A DNA stretch of 64,000 nt from Enterobacteriaceae bacterium (GTDB taxonomy: Bacteria; Pseudomonadota; Gammaproteobacteria; Enterobacterales; Enterobacteriaceae): positions 434,001-498,000 of the forward strand of contig CABIZV010000001.1 of NCBI GenBank assembly GCA_902363335.1, read 5' to 3'. The translations under genes and the position numbers were made by a program. The notes under the pieces were generated by a model. The model ran no database searches, was not told where the DNA came from, and saw only the letters and a program-made list of their open reading frames with translations. Position 1 is the first letter of the stretch; every line of letters starts with the position of its first letter. Positions 1 to 8,643 of this stretch are shown here, one piece after another.

Positions 1-755
1 TAGTTTTTGCCGTTCGGTAATTCGGTATTCAGATCCTTAAGCGACCCCGGATTTGCCGAGAACGGCACCGTTAACCACACCACGTCTTTACCCGGTTTTA
101 ATTCATCGCTGACCCAATACGGTGTCCAGGTCCAATACAGCACTGGCTTACCGGCTTTATAACGGGTGAGGGTATCGGCAATTATCGCTGAATAATTGCC
201 CTGATTTTGCGTCACCGTATTCGTTAGGCCATACGCTTTAATTTGTGTATCAATGACCGACCCGCAAACCCAGCCTGGGTTACACCCGGCGAGGTCTGCC
301 TTACCATCGCCGTTGGCGTCAAATAATTTGGCAAGTTTGGGATCTTTAAGCTGCGAAATATCCGTAATGTGATATTTGTCGGCTGTTTTTTTATCGATCA
401 AATAACCTTGCGCCGCACCGCTAATATAAGTCCCCTGACGGTAGAATTTCTTATCGCCGCCGCTGGAGCTATACATATCCTGTTGCAGCGGCATCCAGTT
501 AACCGCCATATAGGTGGCATCACCCGAGGCAATAGCCGTATAGGCGACGTTATACTCCACCTCTTCAATCGGTGCGACGTCGTAGCCAAGCTGCTTTAGC
601 GCGCGGTTGATTATTTCAGTCTGAAAAGTTTCTTCCGGTAAGGGACTCTGCACGGGGTGAACTGTAATGCCCTTGCCGGGCAGGTCAGCTGCAAAAGCGG
701 CGGGTGAGGTGAGTAATGCTGCCAGTGTGATGGCGATTATCGTCGGTGTTTGCAT
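1..755 (-). CDS. proX: ProX-type glycine betaine/proline betaine-binding protein (3' end outside window)
   Basis: Periplasmic substrate-binding protein of a ProU-type ABC importer for compatible solutes. About 251 residues are visible; the family is about 330, and the rest lies beyond the left edge. A signal peptide ([15 protein letters not shown] to AFA) is followed by [10 protein letters not shown]. The ligand-box tryptophans are recognisable in [14 protein letters not shown] and WTPYW, and a [12 protein letters not shown] loop is kept. By eye it is roughly two-thirds identical to E. coli ProX, less than expected for an ortholog given how close ychF and ychH are. In proVWX, proX is last, so proW should lie just upstream at higher coordinates; instead there is an intergenic region and a convergent-unrelated gene. 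It is therefore a stand-alone copy, perhaps a paralog working with a permease encoded elsewhere. Confidence 0.9.
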   Translation of the reverse strand, partial: MQTPTIIAITLAALLTSPAAFAADLPGKGITVHPVQSPLPEETFQTEIINRALKQLGYDVAPIEEVEYNVAYTAIASGDATYMAVNWMPLQQDMYSSSGGDKKFYRQGTYISGAAQGYLIDKKTADKYHITDISQLKDPKLAKLFDANGDGKADLAGCNPGWVCGSVIDTQIKAYGLTNTVTQNQGNYSAIIADTLTRYKAGKPVLYWTWTPYWVSDELKPGKDVVWLTVPFSANPGSLKDLNTELPNGKN

Positions 756-1145
756 AGTAGTAACCTTATTATTTTTACGTGTTAAGCGAGAATTGATAGG
801 TTATTTTTGCGGTGAAAAAAGGGTAAACAGAAGCGTTTTGGCAAATAATTTCCTGAGTATTAGCAGTGATACTTTACCCTATCACACTGAGCTCCGATGA
901 CAATCCTAAATATTTCCTGACAAGCCGCTGCGCATTATTTACATAATAAGTTTATTCTTAATTTTAATTGATTTTTAGCATAATAAATGCAGGCGAATAC
1001 GAAGAATGTCGGATAGCAGTGACCCAGGCTGGCCGATATAGTGACGGAAATCTCGTTTTATTTCATTGTACAACGAGAGTGACGTAAGTGAAGCACCAGC
1101 AATATTGCGGATGTTAATAATTCTCACAGGATGTGGGGTCGAAAT
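756..1145. other. AT-rich intergenic region upstream of proX-like gene
   Basis: No convincing gene. It should hold the divergent promoters of the proX-like gene (minus) and the small fimbrial-like gene (plus). The stretch around 905-990 is strongly AT-rich. I see no clear operator, tRNA or terminator. Confidence 0.5.
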
Positions 1146-1454
1146 ATGAAAATAGTATCAATTATGTGTATCACCGCTATCGGTCTGATGTTGAGCACCG
1201 TAGCCCAGGCAAAAACTCAATCAAACTCAGGAACGATACATTTTGTGGGTGAGATTGTTGAAGGAGCCTGCGGTGCCACAATACAGCGTTCGCAACTGCA
1301 GTTCTCTTGTTATCGAAATGGTTCGCAAAGTACCCAGCGTGTCACCGTAAATCCAGACAGCGCTGAGTTTTCGCTGCAAAATATTGCCAGAGTAAGCCAG
1401 CGTTCATTGCCCGGCCACCCAGAATTACAGGAAGTGACTATTAGCTATCTCTGA
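1146..1454 (+). CDS. Small secreted fimbrial-subunit-like protein
   Basis: About 102 residues. A Sec signal peptide (MKIVSIMCITAIGLM to AQA) is followed by GTIHFVGEIVEGACG, the typical start of a type 1 pilin domain with its first cysteine; the second cysteine is in FSCYRNG. The C-terminus ends in EVTISYL, like the last strand of a pilin, but the domain is much shorter than a normal pilin (150 residues or more). No usher or chaperone is adjacent. The start at 1146 is chosen because the signal peptide begins there; 1131 is an in-frame alternative. It could be a stand-alone fimbrial-like protein conserved in enterobacteria or a reduced pilin relic. Confidence 0.6.
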   Translation: MKIVSIMCITAIGLMLSTVAQAKTQSNSGTIHFVGEIVEGACGATIQRSQLQFSCYRNGSQSTQRVTVNPDSAEFSLQNIARVSQRSLPGHPELQEVTISYL

Positions 1455-1530
1455 GTTGGTGGCAGAACACGAACTTCTTCAGACAGTCTACCTCGCATGG
1501 CGATGACGTAGGCTGTCTGCGCTAAATAGC

Positions 1531-2112
1531 CTAGAGCGCAAGCCAACGTTGCGCGGCGGCTTTCATCTCTTTCTCAAGGTCACTACCGCGGGTAGCAAAC
1601 ACCCGACCAAGTGGAAAACCGCTTTTTTCCAGTAAATACGCTAACGCCGCATACTCTCGCGGATATTTTGCGACCGTTACCGGGTCTATCTCCACAATAC
1701 CCTGCGGAAAGGTAAAGGTGCCCATATCGTAAATGCTTTGACGATGAAAAAGCTTCCACTGACCCTCTCTCTTTTCAGCCAGATCGTAAAAACGGTTATG
1801 GCACTCGCATCCTAGATTTAGCTTTACGTTCTCGGCAATAATCATCGCGTTGGTTTCCAGCAGCGCTTTATTTCCTGCGCTGTTAAAGGTCACGCAGGGT
1901 GAGGCGATAAGGTGTTTGGTGCGCAGATCGGAAGCGCCCATGCGCATTGAACCGTCTACAAAATCACTGGCCAGCCCCTCAAACCAGGTAATCTCAATCG
2001 TCCCGTCCGGGTGAAACACATTGCGTAGCTGATCTCACTCCCCTAAGTCACGGTGGATCCAGCCATTCATCAGGTCGTTTAACTGCTGGCGGTCATTATC
2101 GGTAGTTGGCAT
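1531..2112 (-). pseudogene. NTF2/SnoaL-like protein interrupted by an in-frame stop
   Basis: Reading from the ATG at 2112 gives 25 residues (MPTTDNDRQQLND to HRDLGE), then TGA at 2037-2035, then the same frame continues for 168 residues (DQLRNVFHPDGTIEITWFEG and onward to 1531). The reading resumes without any shift, and the stop falls where an NTF2-like protein of this kind would be expected to have Trp (LGE-W-DQL), so a TGG to TGA change is the simplest explanation. Downstream residues look like a cone-fold SnoaL-like domain. The shortest re-initiation would be at the ATG at 2019. It is divergent from a LysR gene and probably was its target. Sequencing error or re-initiation cannot be excluded. 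Confidence 0.65.
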
Positions 2113-2166
2113 TTTCAATCTCCTGTCTTTGGATAAGAGAGAGTCTGGTCGCCAAAAGCGATTAAT

Positions 2167-2179
2167 TCAAATATATTGA
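2167..2179. promoter_or_regulatory. Candidate LysR-type operator (T-N11-A)
   Basis: A TCAA-N5-TTGA dyad with the T-N11-A form lies between the divergent NTF2-like gene and the LysR gene, about 41-54 bp before the LysR start. The position fits an autoregulatory recognition site. The motif is short and AT-rich, so chance occurrence is possible. Confidence 0.35.
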
Positions 2180-2220
2180 TCTTACTGAATAATCATTTTT
2201 ATTGATTGGTTAAAGGCAAT

Positions 2221-3105
2221 ATGGAACTCCGACATCTGCGATATTTCCTGGCGGTCGCCGAAGAGGGGCATTTTGGTCGTGCGGCGAAGCGTCTTAATAT
2301 TGTCCAGCCGGCGCTGAGTATGCAGATTAAAGCGCTGGAGGAAGAGCTTGGCGGGCCGCTTTTTGTCCGCACTAGCCGACGGGTCGTGCTGACGGATGCC
2401 GGAAGGCTGATGCAGGCAGAAGCGCAGCGGACGCTGGCGCAGGCTGAACATGCCAGACTGACCGTCGGCCGAGCAATGCGCGGTGAAACCGGGCGTGTAC
2501 GGGTAGGATTTGCCGGGAATGCGATTTTCAGCGGTCAATTGACGGCAGATTTACGCCGCTTTCATCAGGCCTATCCCGATGCGGCGCTGGTTATCCACGA
2601 ATTCGCTCCGCAGCAGCAGCTTGCGGCCATCGCCTCGGGACAACTGGATATTGGCTATCTGCCAGAAACCAGCGATATCGATACTGTGGGCATGGTGGTG
2701 CAACGGCTGGGCCAATGGGAAATGTTTGTCGCTTTACATGATGGGCACCCGCTGGCAGCGAAATCAAGCCTTCGCGTCGAGATGCTGGCAGCGCAGCCGC
2801 TGATTCTGTATGAAGCGCATGATGGGGAAGAGCAACTATTCCTGAAGCTCAGCCAAAAGTTGGGTGACCATCTTCACGTTGCCCACCGTTCGGGCAGTAC
2901 GCTCAGCGTTCTGGCGATGGCCGCGACCGGCCTGGGGTTGGCGCTTGTACCCGCTCCGCTGCAGCAGGTTGCCATTCCCGGATTGGTGTACCGGCGCCTG
3001 GAGGATGGGGATTTGAATGCCAATCTGATGCGCGTTTGCCGTGAGCAGGAGCCTAATCCGGCAGTCGCCGCCTATTTGAGCCTGGCGGTTATGCCTCTTG
3101 TCTGA
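2221..3105 (+). CDS. LysR-family transcriptional regulator
   Basis: 294 residues, the usual LysR length. The N-terminal winged HTH is clear (MELRHLRYFLAVAEEGHFGR, then KRLNIVQPALSMQIKALEEELG), followed by a periplasmic-binding-like effector domain. The start at 2221 is chosen because it begins MELRHLRYF and has AAAGG six bases upstream; an upstream in-frame ATG at 2206 lacks this. It is divergent from the broken NTF2-like gene, the normal arrangement for a LysR regulator and its target. Its last 17 bases overlap the convergent AraC-type gene. The effector is unknown. Confidence 0.9.
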   Translation: MELRHLRYFLAVAEEGHFGRAAKRLNIVQPALSMQIKALEEELGGPLFVRTSRRVVLTDAGRLMQAEAQRTLAQAEHARLTVGRAMRGETGRVRVGFAGNAIFSGQLTADLRRFHQAYPDAALVIHEFAPQQQLAAIASGQLDIGYLPETSDIDTVGMVVQRLGQWEMFVALHDGHPLAAKSSLRVEMLAAQPLILYEAHDGEEQLFLKLSQKLGDHLHVAHRSGSTLSVLAMAATGLGLALVPAPLQQVAIPGLVYRRLEDGDLNANLMRVCREQEPNPAVAAYLSLAVMPLV

Positions 3106-4036
3106 TGTCCCGCAGCGTGCCGGGAGAATGTCCGACCACGCGCTTAAATGCCCGACTAAACGCGGCGACCGATCCATAGCCAAGACGCAGTGCGACGGTT
3201 TCAATAGCCTGCTGCTCCTGGCCGATATACTGGATAGCCAGCCGCATGCGCAGCTCGCCTAAATATTTCGCCGGTGTCGTTCCGGTGGCGCTTTGAAAAC
3301 GCTCGGCAAAGACGGAGCGCGAGGTTCCGGCTTCTTTAGCGAGATCCGCGACGCTCCAGTTTACGCCGGGCCGCTGGTGCATGGCGTAGATGGCCTGGCT
3401 GAGTCGCGGATCGCGCAACACCTGAATCCAGCCGGTGCCTTTGCCGCAGCCATTTTCGACCCAGCCGCGGACGATAAGCGCGGCGACCACATCGGCCAGA
3501 CGGGCGAGGATCCCGGCAAAACCCACCTGACGATTTAGCGACTCACGTTCCATCGCGGCCAGCAGCGGCTGTATTTCCGGCAGAGTAGACATCAGGCTAC
3601 TGACCATCATCACCTCCGGCATGGCTTTGACCAGCGGCTGCATGCCGCCAAGCTCGAAATCCATACAGCCGGTGAAGATAACCGCCTTGGCATTGTCCGG
3701 GCAGCCCTGGCAGTGAATATCCTGCACCTGATTGCAGATAGGTTCGCTGGGGAAATCGGTTATGGGCGTCACCGCCGCCGCCTCATCTGAAACTAAGGCA
3801 TGGGACTCGCCGTGAGGAATAAAGACCGCATCGCCGCCGTTTAAGGTAAATTGTGCGCCGCTTTGCATCAGCAAAATAGCCGGGCCACGGCTGACGAAAT
3901 GGAACTGGGCTTTGCCGGGCACATCACCAAATGCGACGCCAAAGGGGGCGCTGGCTTCAAACCGCCGATAGCTCACGCCGGAAAGACGCATACCACGCAG
4001 CAGCTCGCTTATCATATCGGGGGGATTGAGGGCCAT
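3089..4036 (-). CDS. AraC-family transcriptional regulator with cupin sensor domain
   Basis: 315 residues. The N-terminal half is a cupin-like sensor (FVSRGPAILLMQSGAQFTL, then DAVFIPHGESHAL); the C-terminus has the two HTH motifs of AraC/XylS proteins, ending GYGSVAAFSRAFKRVVG and HSPGTLRDIRQ. A CQGC motif in the middle is typical of this cupin-AraC subfamily. It is divergent from an MFS exporter 115 bp away, a common pairing in which the regulator controls the exporter. The inducer is unknown. Confidence 0.88.
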   Translation of the reverse strand: MALNPPDMISELLRGMRLSGVSYRRFEASAPFGVAFGDVPGKAQFHFVSRGPAILLMQSGAQFTLNGGDAVFIPHGESHALVSDEAAAVTPITDFPSEPICNQVQDIHCQGCPDNAKAVIFTGCMDFELGGMQPLVKAMPEVMMVSSLMSTLPEIQPLLAAMERESLNRQVGFAGILARLADVVAALIVRGWVENGCGKGTGWIQVLRDPRLSQAIYAMHQRPGVNWSVADLAKEAGTSRSVFAERFQSATGTTPAKYLGELRMRLAIQYIGQEQQAIETVALRLGYGSVAAFSRAFKRVVGHSPGTLRDIRQEA

Positions 4037-4112
4037 CAGTTTAACTCCGGACGAATTATCAAAAATTGAAGATTATCCATCATAGATCGTCCAGCCAGAA
4101 CTTTCTATGCTT

Positions 4113-4128
4113 TGCGATGTATATCACA
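4113..4128. promoter_or_regulatory. Candidate CRP site in AraC-MFS intergenic region
   Basis: TGCGA-N6-TCACA, one mismatch from the CRP consensus TGTGA-N6-TCACA. The centre (4120.5) is 31 bp before the MFS start, too close for class II activation of that gene. It is 84 bp before the araC-type start, which would allow class II activation with a leader of about 43 nt. Confidence 0.4.
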
Positions 4129-4151
4129 CTTTGATAACTGGAGAGTCACAA

Positions 4152-5348
4152 ATGAATTCGTATGCCGCAACAAGCGGGCCATTGGCACCTGCAAAACCGG
4201 CCTGGAAAGCCGTCTGGTCGCTGGCTCTGGGGGTTTTTGGCCTGATTACGGCTGAATTTTTACCGGCAAGCCTTCTCACCCCGATGGCGCAAAGTCTGGG
4301 AGTGAGCGAAGGGCTTGCGGGCCAGACGGTGACGGCGACAGCATTAGTGGCATTGGTGACCGGGTTACTGATTACCTCCGCCACCAAAAGTATCGACCGT
4401 CGCTGGGTGTTGATGTTCTTTACGCTGCTACAAATCATTTCGAGTTTGCTGGTGGCCTTTGCTCCCTCATTGCACGTTTTACTGCTAGGCCGCCTGCTGC
4501 TGGGCGTGGCTATCGGCGGATTCTGGGCGATGTCGACGGCGACGGCCATACGCCTCGTACCGGCAAAAGACGTGCCGAAAGCGCTGTCGATTATCTTCGC
4601 CGGCGTGTCGATTGCGACCGTGGTGGCAGCACCGTTAGGCAGTTACCTCGGCAGTCTGATTGGCTGGCGTAATGTGTTTATTCTGGGCGTTTTGCCCGGA
4701 GCGCTGGCGCTGCTGTGGCAACTGTGGGTGTTACCGTCCATGCGGCCGGAAAATAGCGGCAGTCTGAGTACGCTATTGCGTGTACTGCGCCGTCCGGGAA
4801 TGATTGGCGGCCTGCTGGCGACCATTTTTATTTTCAGCGGCCATTTCGCGTTCTTTACCTATCTGCGTCCTTTCCTCGAAACGGTAGGCCAGGCAAGCGT
4901 AGAAACCGTTTCGCTGATCCTGCTGGGATTCGGGGTAGCAAACTTTATCGGCACCTCGATTGCCGGACATCTGCTGGCGCGGAATCTGCGCTTGACCCTG
5001 GCCTTAGTGCCGTTTGCGATGGGCGTGCTGGCGCTGCTGATGGTGACCTTTGGGCATCTGGCGCTGATTGATGGTCTGTTAGTGACGTTGTGGGGATTTG
5101 CCTTTGGCCTGGTGCCGGTGGGCTGGTCAACCTGGCTTGCGACCACGGTATCAGACGAGGCGGAAAGCGCGGGTGGGCTACTGGTTGCCTCCATTCAATT
5201 GGCGATAAGCGCCGGAGCGGCAGGCGGCGGGCTGGTCTTTGATATGAACGGGGCCAGCGGCGTCTTTACCGCAAGCGGAGTATTACTGGTGGTGGCCATG
5301 CTGGTGGTGTTTGCCGGCGTGCGCGTGAAGCCGGTAGCGGCAGAATAA
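4152..5348 (+). CDS. MFS exporter, DHA1 (AraJ/sugar-efflux-like) family
   Basis: 398 residues with about 12 hydrophobic helices, the normal size of a drug:H+ antiporter-1 transporter. The N-terminal half has GLITAEFLPASLLTPMA and LLGRLLLGVAIGGFWAMS, typical of the AraJ/YdeA-like sugar-efflux branch. The start at 4152 has GGAG eight bases upstream; the longer frame from 4107 lacks this and adds non-membrane sequence. It is probably controlled by the divergent AraC-type gene. The substrate is unknown. Confidence 0.88.
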   Translation: MNSYAATSGPLAPAKPAWKAVWSLALGVFGLITAEFLPASLLTPMAQSLGVSEGLAGQTVTATALVALVTGLLITSATKSIDRRWVLMFFTLLQIISSLLVAFAPSLHVLLLGRLLLGVAIGGFWAMSTATAIRLVPAKDVPKALSIIFAGVSIATVVAAPLGSYLGSLIGWRNVFILGVLPGALALLWQLWVLPSMRPENSGSLSTLLRVLRRPGMIGGLLATIFIFSGHFAFFTYLRPFLETVGQASVETVSLILLGFGVANFIGTSIAGHLLARNLRLTLALVPFAMGVLALLMVTFGHLALIDGLLVTLWGFAFGLVPVGWSTWLATTVSDEAESAGGLLVASIQLAISAGAAGGGLVFDMNGASGVFTASGVLLVVAMLVVFAGVRVKPVAAE

Positions 5349-5352
5349 ACGT

Positions 5353-5374
5353 AGGCCCGGTTAACCCCGGGCCT
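5353..5374. terminator. GC-rich hairpin between convergent MFS and azlD
   Basis: AGGCCCGG and CCGGGCCT form perfect 8-bp arms around a 6-base loop, just after the MFS stop and before the convergent azlD stop. There is no T-tract, so it may act as a Rho-dependent end, a blocking hairpin or an mRNA-stabilising end for both genes. Confidence 0.5.
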
Positions 5375-5379
5375 GACCA

Positions 5380-5700
5380 TTACATCAGCAGATAGCTAAG
5401 CCCGGTAAACGCCACCATACCGGCTATCACGGTGGCAAACAGACTGCGGCTTAGGATCCCAACCACCGTGGCGATGGCGGCGGCTAACAGGGAAATGCTG
5501 ATACCGTCCGAGGTCAGTGCCGGTTTCCCCAGCAGTTCTGCGGCAATAATCGCGGCCATAATGGCGGTAGGAATGAAGCTAAGCCACTGTTGTAGCGCAG
5601 GCGGCATACGAAAGCGCGACAGCAGGAGCACGGGAACGACGCGCATTAAAGCGGTAACCGCGGCCGAGGCCAGAATCGCCAACAGAATATTTCTCTCCAT
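5380..5700 (-). CDS. azlD: AzlD-type small subunit of branched-chain amino acid exporter
   Basis: 106 residues with four hydrophobic helices, matching AzlD (YgaH-like) proteins. The start at 5700 (MERNILLAILASAAV) follows the azlC stop by a single base, so the genes are translationally coupled; a longer frame from 5769 runs inside azlC and is rejected. It forms a two-component exporter with AzlC in the inner membrane. Confidence 0.88.
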   Translation of the reverse strand: MERNILLAILASAAVTALMRVVPVLLLSRFRMPPALQQWLSFIPTAIMAAIIAAELLGKPALTSDGISISLLAAAIATVVGILSRSLFATVIAGMVAFTGLSYLLM

Positions 5701-5701
5701 G

Positions 5702-6442
5702 TTAGCGCTCCTTTTTCGCAAAGCACCGCAGTCCCAGCGTGGCAAGGCTTGCGGATACGGAGGCTGCAACGATCACCACAATACTGGTATCCGTATGCCC
5801 TGACAGGCTAAGCGTGATAATCACCGCGATAGCAATACTGAATGACTCCAGCAGCTTGCGGCGGCTAGCAAACCACATCATCAGCACCAGCCCAATAAAC
5901 ATCGATACCAGGCTGAAACTCAGTCCCTCCATCAGCGCCGGTGGGAGGGCTGAGGCCAGTCCCGCGCCGATGATGCAGGCCAGGATCCAGTTCAGCCAGG
6001 CTGCAACGTTTAAACCCAGCATCCAGGCAAAAGAGACTTTACTGTCCGGGCTTCCGTGCTGCACCGCAACGCCAAAGGTTTCGTCGGTTAACAGCAGGCC
6101 GCTGATAACTTTTTGCAATGTGGTTTGCTCCCGGAAATAGACGCTCATCGCGGAGCTCATCAGCAGGTAGCGTAAATTCACCAGCAGTACGCTCAGCACC
6201 ACGGAAATCGTTTCTGCACCGGCCGCCCACAGTGAGTAGAATAAGAACTGCGCCGAGCCCGCGTATAAAAACGTGGCGAGCAGGGCGGTCTGAAGGGTCG
6301 TGAAGCCCGCGAGAGTCCCGATAGCTCCGGCGGCAAAACCGATACTCCAGTAACCGGGAATGGTTGGCAAGCAGGCCATAATACCCGAGCGAAACGCTGT
6401 CCTGGCCTCATTGCGTGGTGAGGCCGCCGTGTCTGTTAACAT
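5702..6442 (-). CDS. azlC: AzlC-type large subunit of branched-chain amino acid exporter
   Basis: 246 residues, several hydrophobic helices, with the family signature near LPTIPGYWSIGFAAGAIG and LLTDETFGV. The AzlCD pair exports branched-chain or related amino acids. Order and spacing to azlD (1 base) indicate one operon. It differs clearly from E. coli YgaZ, so it is probably another AzlC subgroup with unknown substrate preference. Confidence 0.88.
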   Translation of the reverse strand: MLTDTAASPRNEARTAFRSGIMACLPTIPGYWSIGFAAGAIGTLAGFTTLQTALLATFLYAGSAQFLFYSLWAAGAETISVVLSVLLVNLRYLLMSSAMSVYFREQTTLQKVISGLLLTDETFGVAVQHGSPDSKVSFAWMLGLNVAAWLNWILACIIGAGLASALPPALMEGLSFSLVSMFIGLVLMMWFASRRKLLESFSIAIAVIITLSLSGHTDTSIVVIVAASVSASLATLGLRCFAKKER

Positions 6443-6568
6443 CTTGCTATCCTGTTATCTATTTTTCAGGATAATAACTTTTGCCAGACGACGCTGGAAT
6501 ACAAAAATGCGTATCGACAATGGTTTGGTTGTAAAAGACGCGCTGAGAAAAAAAGATTAACCCGTCAC

Positions 6569-7297
6569 TCAAGGCGACAACTTTTGGCTGAGGGTATTCA
6601 CTTCGCCTTTATCGTTAATCAAAAAGAAGTCTATCTGATTGTTTTTTCCAGCCGCAGAAACGGGGATCTCCACCAGCGTAAAATGATTTTCTGAGAACGG
6701 TTTTAGCATTAAGTCGAGGTCGGTGGTTGCCTTGTAGACCCGGTGGTCAGCAATGACATGGATGTCTTTATAGGATAAAAAATATCCCGAGTTATTACGA
6801 CACGCCAGGGAAAGGACATCGGCATGCTGAACTGAACAGGAAACGGATTGCGCAGCCTTATCGACATTAGCCTTAAGCGATGCTGGACGGTAAATCACTT
6901 TCATCTGCGTTTTCATCGACATCAACAGAAATTGCTCCTGGCTTAACGTCTCTTTGACCGCCGGTACTTCATAGATATTAATCCAGTAAAGACTCTCCCT
7001 GTCCGACGGCAGGGGATTACCGTTATAAATCACTTTAACTGATTTAATTTCATTGGCCCGCAGGTTAAAAATAGGGGGAATAAGCAAAAATGGGGCGTTA
7101 TCGCTCTGCTTGAAATTATTAATTTCACCGGAGTCGACCCAAAGCTGAACGAAAGATGGGTAGTTATTAACGTTCATGATATTCATGCTTTGCGTCACCT
7201 CGCCCTCGGGGAAGATAACGCGGGTTTTATCTACCAGCATTCCGGCATAACCGTTGAGCGTCACCAGCAGCAGACTGAACCAGACGATTTTGAACAT
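6569..7297 (-). CDS. Periplasmic fimbrial chaperone (stbE-like)
   Basis: 242 residues. Signal peptide (MFKIVWFSLLLVTLNGYAG), then a PapD-like fold: the N-terminal strand LVDKTRVIFPEGE, the SLYWINIYEVP motif, and conserved KVIYRP before the second domain. It caps pilus subunits and delivers them to the usher. The ATG at 7297 overlaps the stop of the adhesin gene (TAATG), indicating coupling. It is the second chaperone of the operon, at the last position, as in Salmonella stbABCDE. Confidence 0.9.
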   Translation of the reverse strand: MFKIVWFSLLLVTLNGYAGMLVDKTRVIFPEGEVTQSMNIMNVNNYPSFVQLWVDSGEINNFKQSDNAPFLLIPPIFNLRANEIKSVKVIYNGNPLPSDRESLYWINIYEVPAVKETLSQEQFLLMSMKTQMKVIYRPASLKANVDKAAQSVSCSVQHADVLSLACRNNSGYFLSYKDIHVIADHRVYKATTDLDLMLKPFSENHFTLVEIPVSAAGKNNQIDFFLINDKGEVNTLSQKLSP

Positions 7298-8643
7298 TAT
7301 TGAACCCTTACCCAAACGTAGGCCTTAGCGCTGACTTTCCCGGCGGTAACGGTTTGTCCCGGTAACTTTTTCAATGTTGCGGTGAGAACGGTGTTGTAGC
7401 TGGTGTAACCAGAAGCCAGGCTGCCAGAGGAAGAGGCGCCGCTTAGCACTGAATACCAACCCACATCATTACCGCTTGGGCACCCCAGTGACGTGCACAC
7501 CCCCCAGCCTAAAAAATTCATCGTGGTGCCGGTTGCCGCATTGCCCAATGCGATGCCGACGCCGGTAGCGATAGTGGCGTCGGTGCCGTAGCCATCGGAT
7601 AGCAGGTAACTGACGCCGCCAGAGGCATTCACTAAGCCCAGGTTTTTGGCCGTTAAGTAACTCTCGTAAGGCACCTGGAGCCCCAGCGCCGTGCCCCCTG
7701 ATGAAACGCCCGAGACGGCGGAATTATCGCATTCAATAGAGACGGTGAAATTGGATTGCGACACGCCGCCATTTTCCAGCGACTGAATGCTGATGGTCGG
7801 TAATAACACTAGGGGCGTGACGTTACGGGCGACACAAGTGGCGGTATGCGTCAGCGTTGAAACCGGTGATGTCCCCATGCCCATGGCTATCCAGCGCCCG
7901 GTGCCCCAGGTTGAGTAGTTATCAGCAGAGTCTGAGCCAATGGTATCAGTGGCAATGCCGGGGCCTTTAAAGGTGACATAACCATTGGGCTGAATACAGC
8001 TATAGCTCGATGTACCTGTGGCTGAGGCCATACCGGCATAAGGATTGCTGGCGCTATAGGCACCGCAATAGTAGCTTTTCCCGGCGCCGGGCAAGGTGCT
8101 GATTCTGATAAGGTCGGCGCGAATGGCGCTAAAATCTTTTACGCGTATCTGGATCTTACTGCCGACCGTCGCATATTGGGTGATAGGGTACTGCTGCCAG
8201 TAGCGGGTGAAAGGCAGCCCTGAATTAATGTGCGTGAGCTTGATACCGACAAACGGGAAATAGGTGGCATAGTAATTGGGATTGCCGTCCGTCGCGCCCA
8301 GGTCGTAATACCCTCCGACGCGATCGTCGCCATTGGTGGCGAATACCTCATAAATATTCCCGGCATCGGTGGCATCACATTCATAGAGCACCAGATCGCC
8401 TGCGCCGCTACTGCTGTAACGCGTTGCCGTCGTAATGCTGAATACCGTACTGCCTAAAGGGGTTCCCGTAGGCTGTAAATAAGCGCTGGTAATATTGACA
8501 TTGCCCAGGCCAATCCCTACACCGCAGCTATCGCAACCGGCATCAATAGAGGATTTTCGGGTACAAGTTGCCTGCGCCTGCGTCAGGGATAATAAGAGGA
8601 TAATCGCTATCCCGAGCAGGAAGGAGGGTCTTAGGGACGTCAT
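7297..8643 (-). CDS. Fimbrial tip adhesin (stbD-like)
   Basis: 448 residues, far longer than a pilin. The signal peptide (MTSLRPSFLLGIAIILLL) precedes a cysteine-rich N-terminal lectin-like region (CTRKSSIDAGCDSCGVGIG, four Cys in the first 20 mature residues). A C-terminal pilin domain begins near TCVARNVTPLVLL and ends KAYVWVRVQ. The start at 8643 overlaps the usher stop as TAATG, the same coupling used by the next gene; 8652 is an in-frame alternative. Size and position match StbD. Its receptor is unknown. Confidence 0.82.
   Translation of the reverse strand: MTSLRPSFLLGIAIILLLSLTQAQATCTRKSSIDAGCDSCGVGIGLGNVNITSAYLQPTGTPLGSTVFSITTATRYSSSGAGDLVLYECDATDAGNIYEVFATNGDDRVGGYYDLGATDGNPNYYATYFPFVGIKLTHINSGLPFTRYWQQYPITQYATVGSKIQIRVKDFSAIRADLIRISTLPGAGKSYYCGAYSASNPYAGMASATGTSSYSCIQPNGYVTFKGPGIATDTIGSDSADNYSTWGTGRWIAMGMGTSPVSTLTHTATCVARNVTPLVLLPTISIQSLENGGVSQSNFTVSIECDNSAVSGVSSGGTALGLQVPYESYLTAKNLGLVNASGGVSYLLSDGYGTDATIATGVGIALGNAATGTTMNFLGWGVCTSLGCPSGNDVGWYSVLSGASSSGSLASGYTSYNTVLTATLKKLPGQTVTAGKVSAKAYVWVRVQ

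Noticed and set aside
2182..2538. 118-codon minus-strand ORF over the LysR gene start
   Set aside because: It is antisense to the LysR HTH and has no independent support.
6360..6560. 66-codon plus-strand ORF at the azlC start
   Set aside because: Overlaps the azlC N-terminus in antisense and has no ribosome site or domain.
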